Shown in pieces: positions 60,275 to 64,000 of a stretch of DNA of 64,000 nt. This DNA is from Corallococcus silvisoli (GTDB lineage: Bacteria; Myxococcota; Myxococcia; Myxococcales; Myxococcaceae), in NCBI RefSeq assembly GCF_009909145.1, contig NZ_JAAAPJ010000001.1:1054001-1118000 (forward strand), given 5' to 3'. Position 1 is the first letter of the stretch, and every line of letters begins with the position of its first letter. A program made the position numbers and the translations under genes. The notes under the pieces were generated by a model. It made no database searches. It was not told the origin of the DNA and saw only the letters and a program-made list of their open reading frames with translations.

Positions 60275-60278
<4 letters not shown>
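59205..60278 (+). CDS. RND efflux periplasmic adaptor (HlyD/MFP family) lipoprotein
   Basis: This is a 357-residue lipoprotein (lipobox VAAC, Cys18). Barrel-sandwich halves (GRLSLLRVAEGDRVRAGEVLAQVD and TALQAPFDGVVTTVWVRQGEMV) flank a short helical hairpin (QQAEATLKEATSALEAAREK), followed by beta-barrel and membrane-proximal domains. It links the inner-membrane pump to the TolC-like channel. It overlaps the upstream gene by 11 bp and the downstream gene by 4 bp (GTGA), indicating tight coupling. Confidence 0.92.
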
Positions 60279-63307
<3,029 letters not shown>

Positions 63308-63430
63308 AAACTCTCTCAGACAGCCCGTGGCGCGCGGACACGGCCAACCCGCATCGGGCATGAATCAGGACATTCCCCGCGCACCGGAGCACTGATGCCC
63401 AGGCGGCCCTTGGGGACGAGAGGATACCTG

Positions 63431-64000
63431 ATGCCTCGCACGTCCGAGCGGACCTCCCAGGCCCGTGGGTGGCCCTGGGGCCTGGCGGCGACATGCGGGC
63501 TCATCCTCTTGAGGCTCGCCTACGCGGCGCGGGTGGAGCTGGCTCCGCAGGAAGCCTATTACTGGCAATACACGCGCCACCTGGACTGGTCCTATCTGGA
63601 CCATCCCCCCATGTGCGCCTGGTGGATGGCTTTGTCCGTCCGGCTCCTGGGGGACTCGCAGGTCGCCCTGCGCCTGCCCGCCATCCTCTCCTCCGCCGCG
63701 CTGAGCTGGGTCCTGTACTCCCTGGGCAAGCGATTGTATTCGCCGGCGGTCGGCATGCTGACGGCGGTCGCCGCGAACGCCACGGTCCTCTTCGGGCTGG
63801 GGGCGGTGGTGATGACGCCGGACGTGCCCCTGGTGCTGTTCTGGGCCGCCGCGCTGCGGGTCCTCTGTGAGCTGGTGCTCCCGGACGGGCGGGGCCCGGG
63901 GCGCTTCGGCTGGCGCTGGTACCTGCTGGGCGCGCTCTGTGGGGGCGGGCTGCTGTCCAAGTACACCGCCGCGCTGTTGCCGCTCCAGGTGCTGGCCACG
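63431..64000 (+). CDS. GT-C glycosyltransferase (family 39/ArnT-like), cut by window edge
   Basis: The first 190 codons of a polytopic membrane glycosyltransferase. The hallmark is in the first periplasmic loop: APQEAYYWQYTRHLDWSYL then DHPPMCAWWM, as in PMT_2/GT39 enzymes using polyprenyl-phosphate sugars, with the catalytic acidic residue in PQEAYYW (E replaces the usual D). Several membrane helices follow. ATG 63431 has GAGAGG 7 nt upstream; in-frame ATG 63395 is also possible. The C-terminus is outside the window. Confidence 0.85.
   Translation, partial: MPRTSERTSQARGWPWGLAATCGLILLRLAYAARVELAPQEAYYWQYTRHLDWSYLDHPPMCAWWMALSVRLLGDSQVALRLPAILSSAALSWVLYSLGKRLYSPAVGMLTAVAANATVLFGLGAVVMTPDVPLVLFWAAALRVLCELVLPDGRGPGRFGWRWYLLGALCGGGLLSKYTAALLPLQVLAT

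Overview
The window is about 70% GC, with nearly every third codon position G or C. It carries a Ser/Thr kinase with TPRs, a fused FHA/sigma-54 activator, acidic FHA proteins and many lipoproteins and secreted hydrolases. This points to a myxobacterium of the Myxococcus/Corallococcus type (an inference from gene content, not a database match). No tRNA, rRNA, CRISPR array or transposase was seen.

Region 1 (1-4.5 kb) is a class I lanthipeptide locus. A dehydratase (truncated by the window edge) and a LanC cyclase run on the minus strand. Two paralogous 48-49 residue precursor peptides diverge from them, followed by a 14-TM-type MFS exporter. Region 2 (4.5-9.1 kb) holds an acidic FHA protein, a thioredoxin/MORN-like fusion and a decayed gene.

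Region 3 (9.1-21.4 kb) is the most unusual part. It encodes proteins without classical signal peptides, each with a disordered Ser/Ala/Pro-rich N-terminus followed by a different C-terminal module: a glycine-rich membrane-active-looking domain, a C39/papain-like cysteine protease (with a DcrB/EagR-like neighbour), a cysteine-free thaumatin-like domain and a transglutaminase-like enzyme. The TPR Ser/Thr kinase and the FHA-sigma-54 activator are embedded among them. Three of these genes, plus a lytic transglycosylase gene at 51 kb, share the same promoter layout: a -24/-12 (sigma-54) element, and 64-96 bp upstream a pair of TGATGAC-N4-GTCATCA-type palindromes whose centres are exactly 21 bp apart. 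Several of the proteins also share a short (D/S)(G/S)F(D/E) motif after the N-terminal tail. Together this looks like an undescribed, co-regulated set of effector-like proteins. A further member by architecture, though not by promoter, is a 1197-residue protein at 43-47 kb: annexin repeats fused to a C-terminal RNase A-like (CdiA-CT type) toxin domain, with an overlapping candidate immunity gene.

The rest is mostly individual metabolic or envelope genes: a GH119-type alpha-amylase divergent from a plant-type methionine S-methyltransferase (24.6-32.2 kb), an acetamidase, a SxxK serine hydrolase, a 14-repeat RCC1 protein, DUF3175 with a truncated companion, an Mpo1-like protein, an HTTM operon, an SDR, a fatty acid desaturase, an epoxide hydrolase and a VOC protein. 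At 53.8-57.2 kb a coiled-coil/glycine-rich protein sits beside a pseudokinase. The right end holds a CYTH protein, a complete TolC-MFP-RND efflux operon with overlapping genes, and the start of a GT-C glycosyltransferase.
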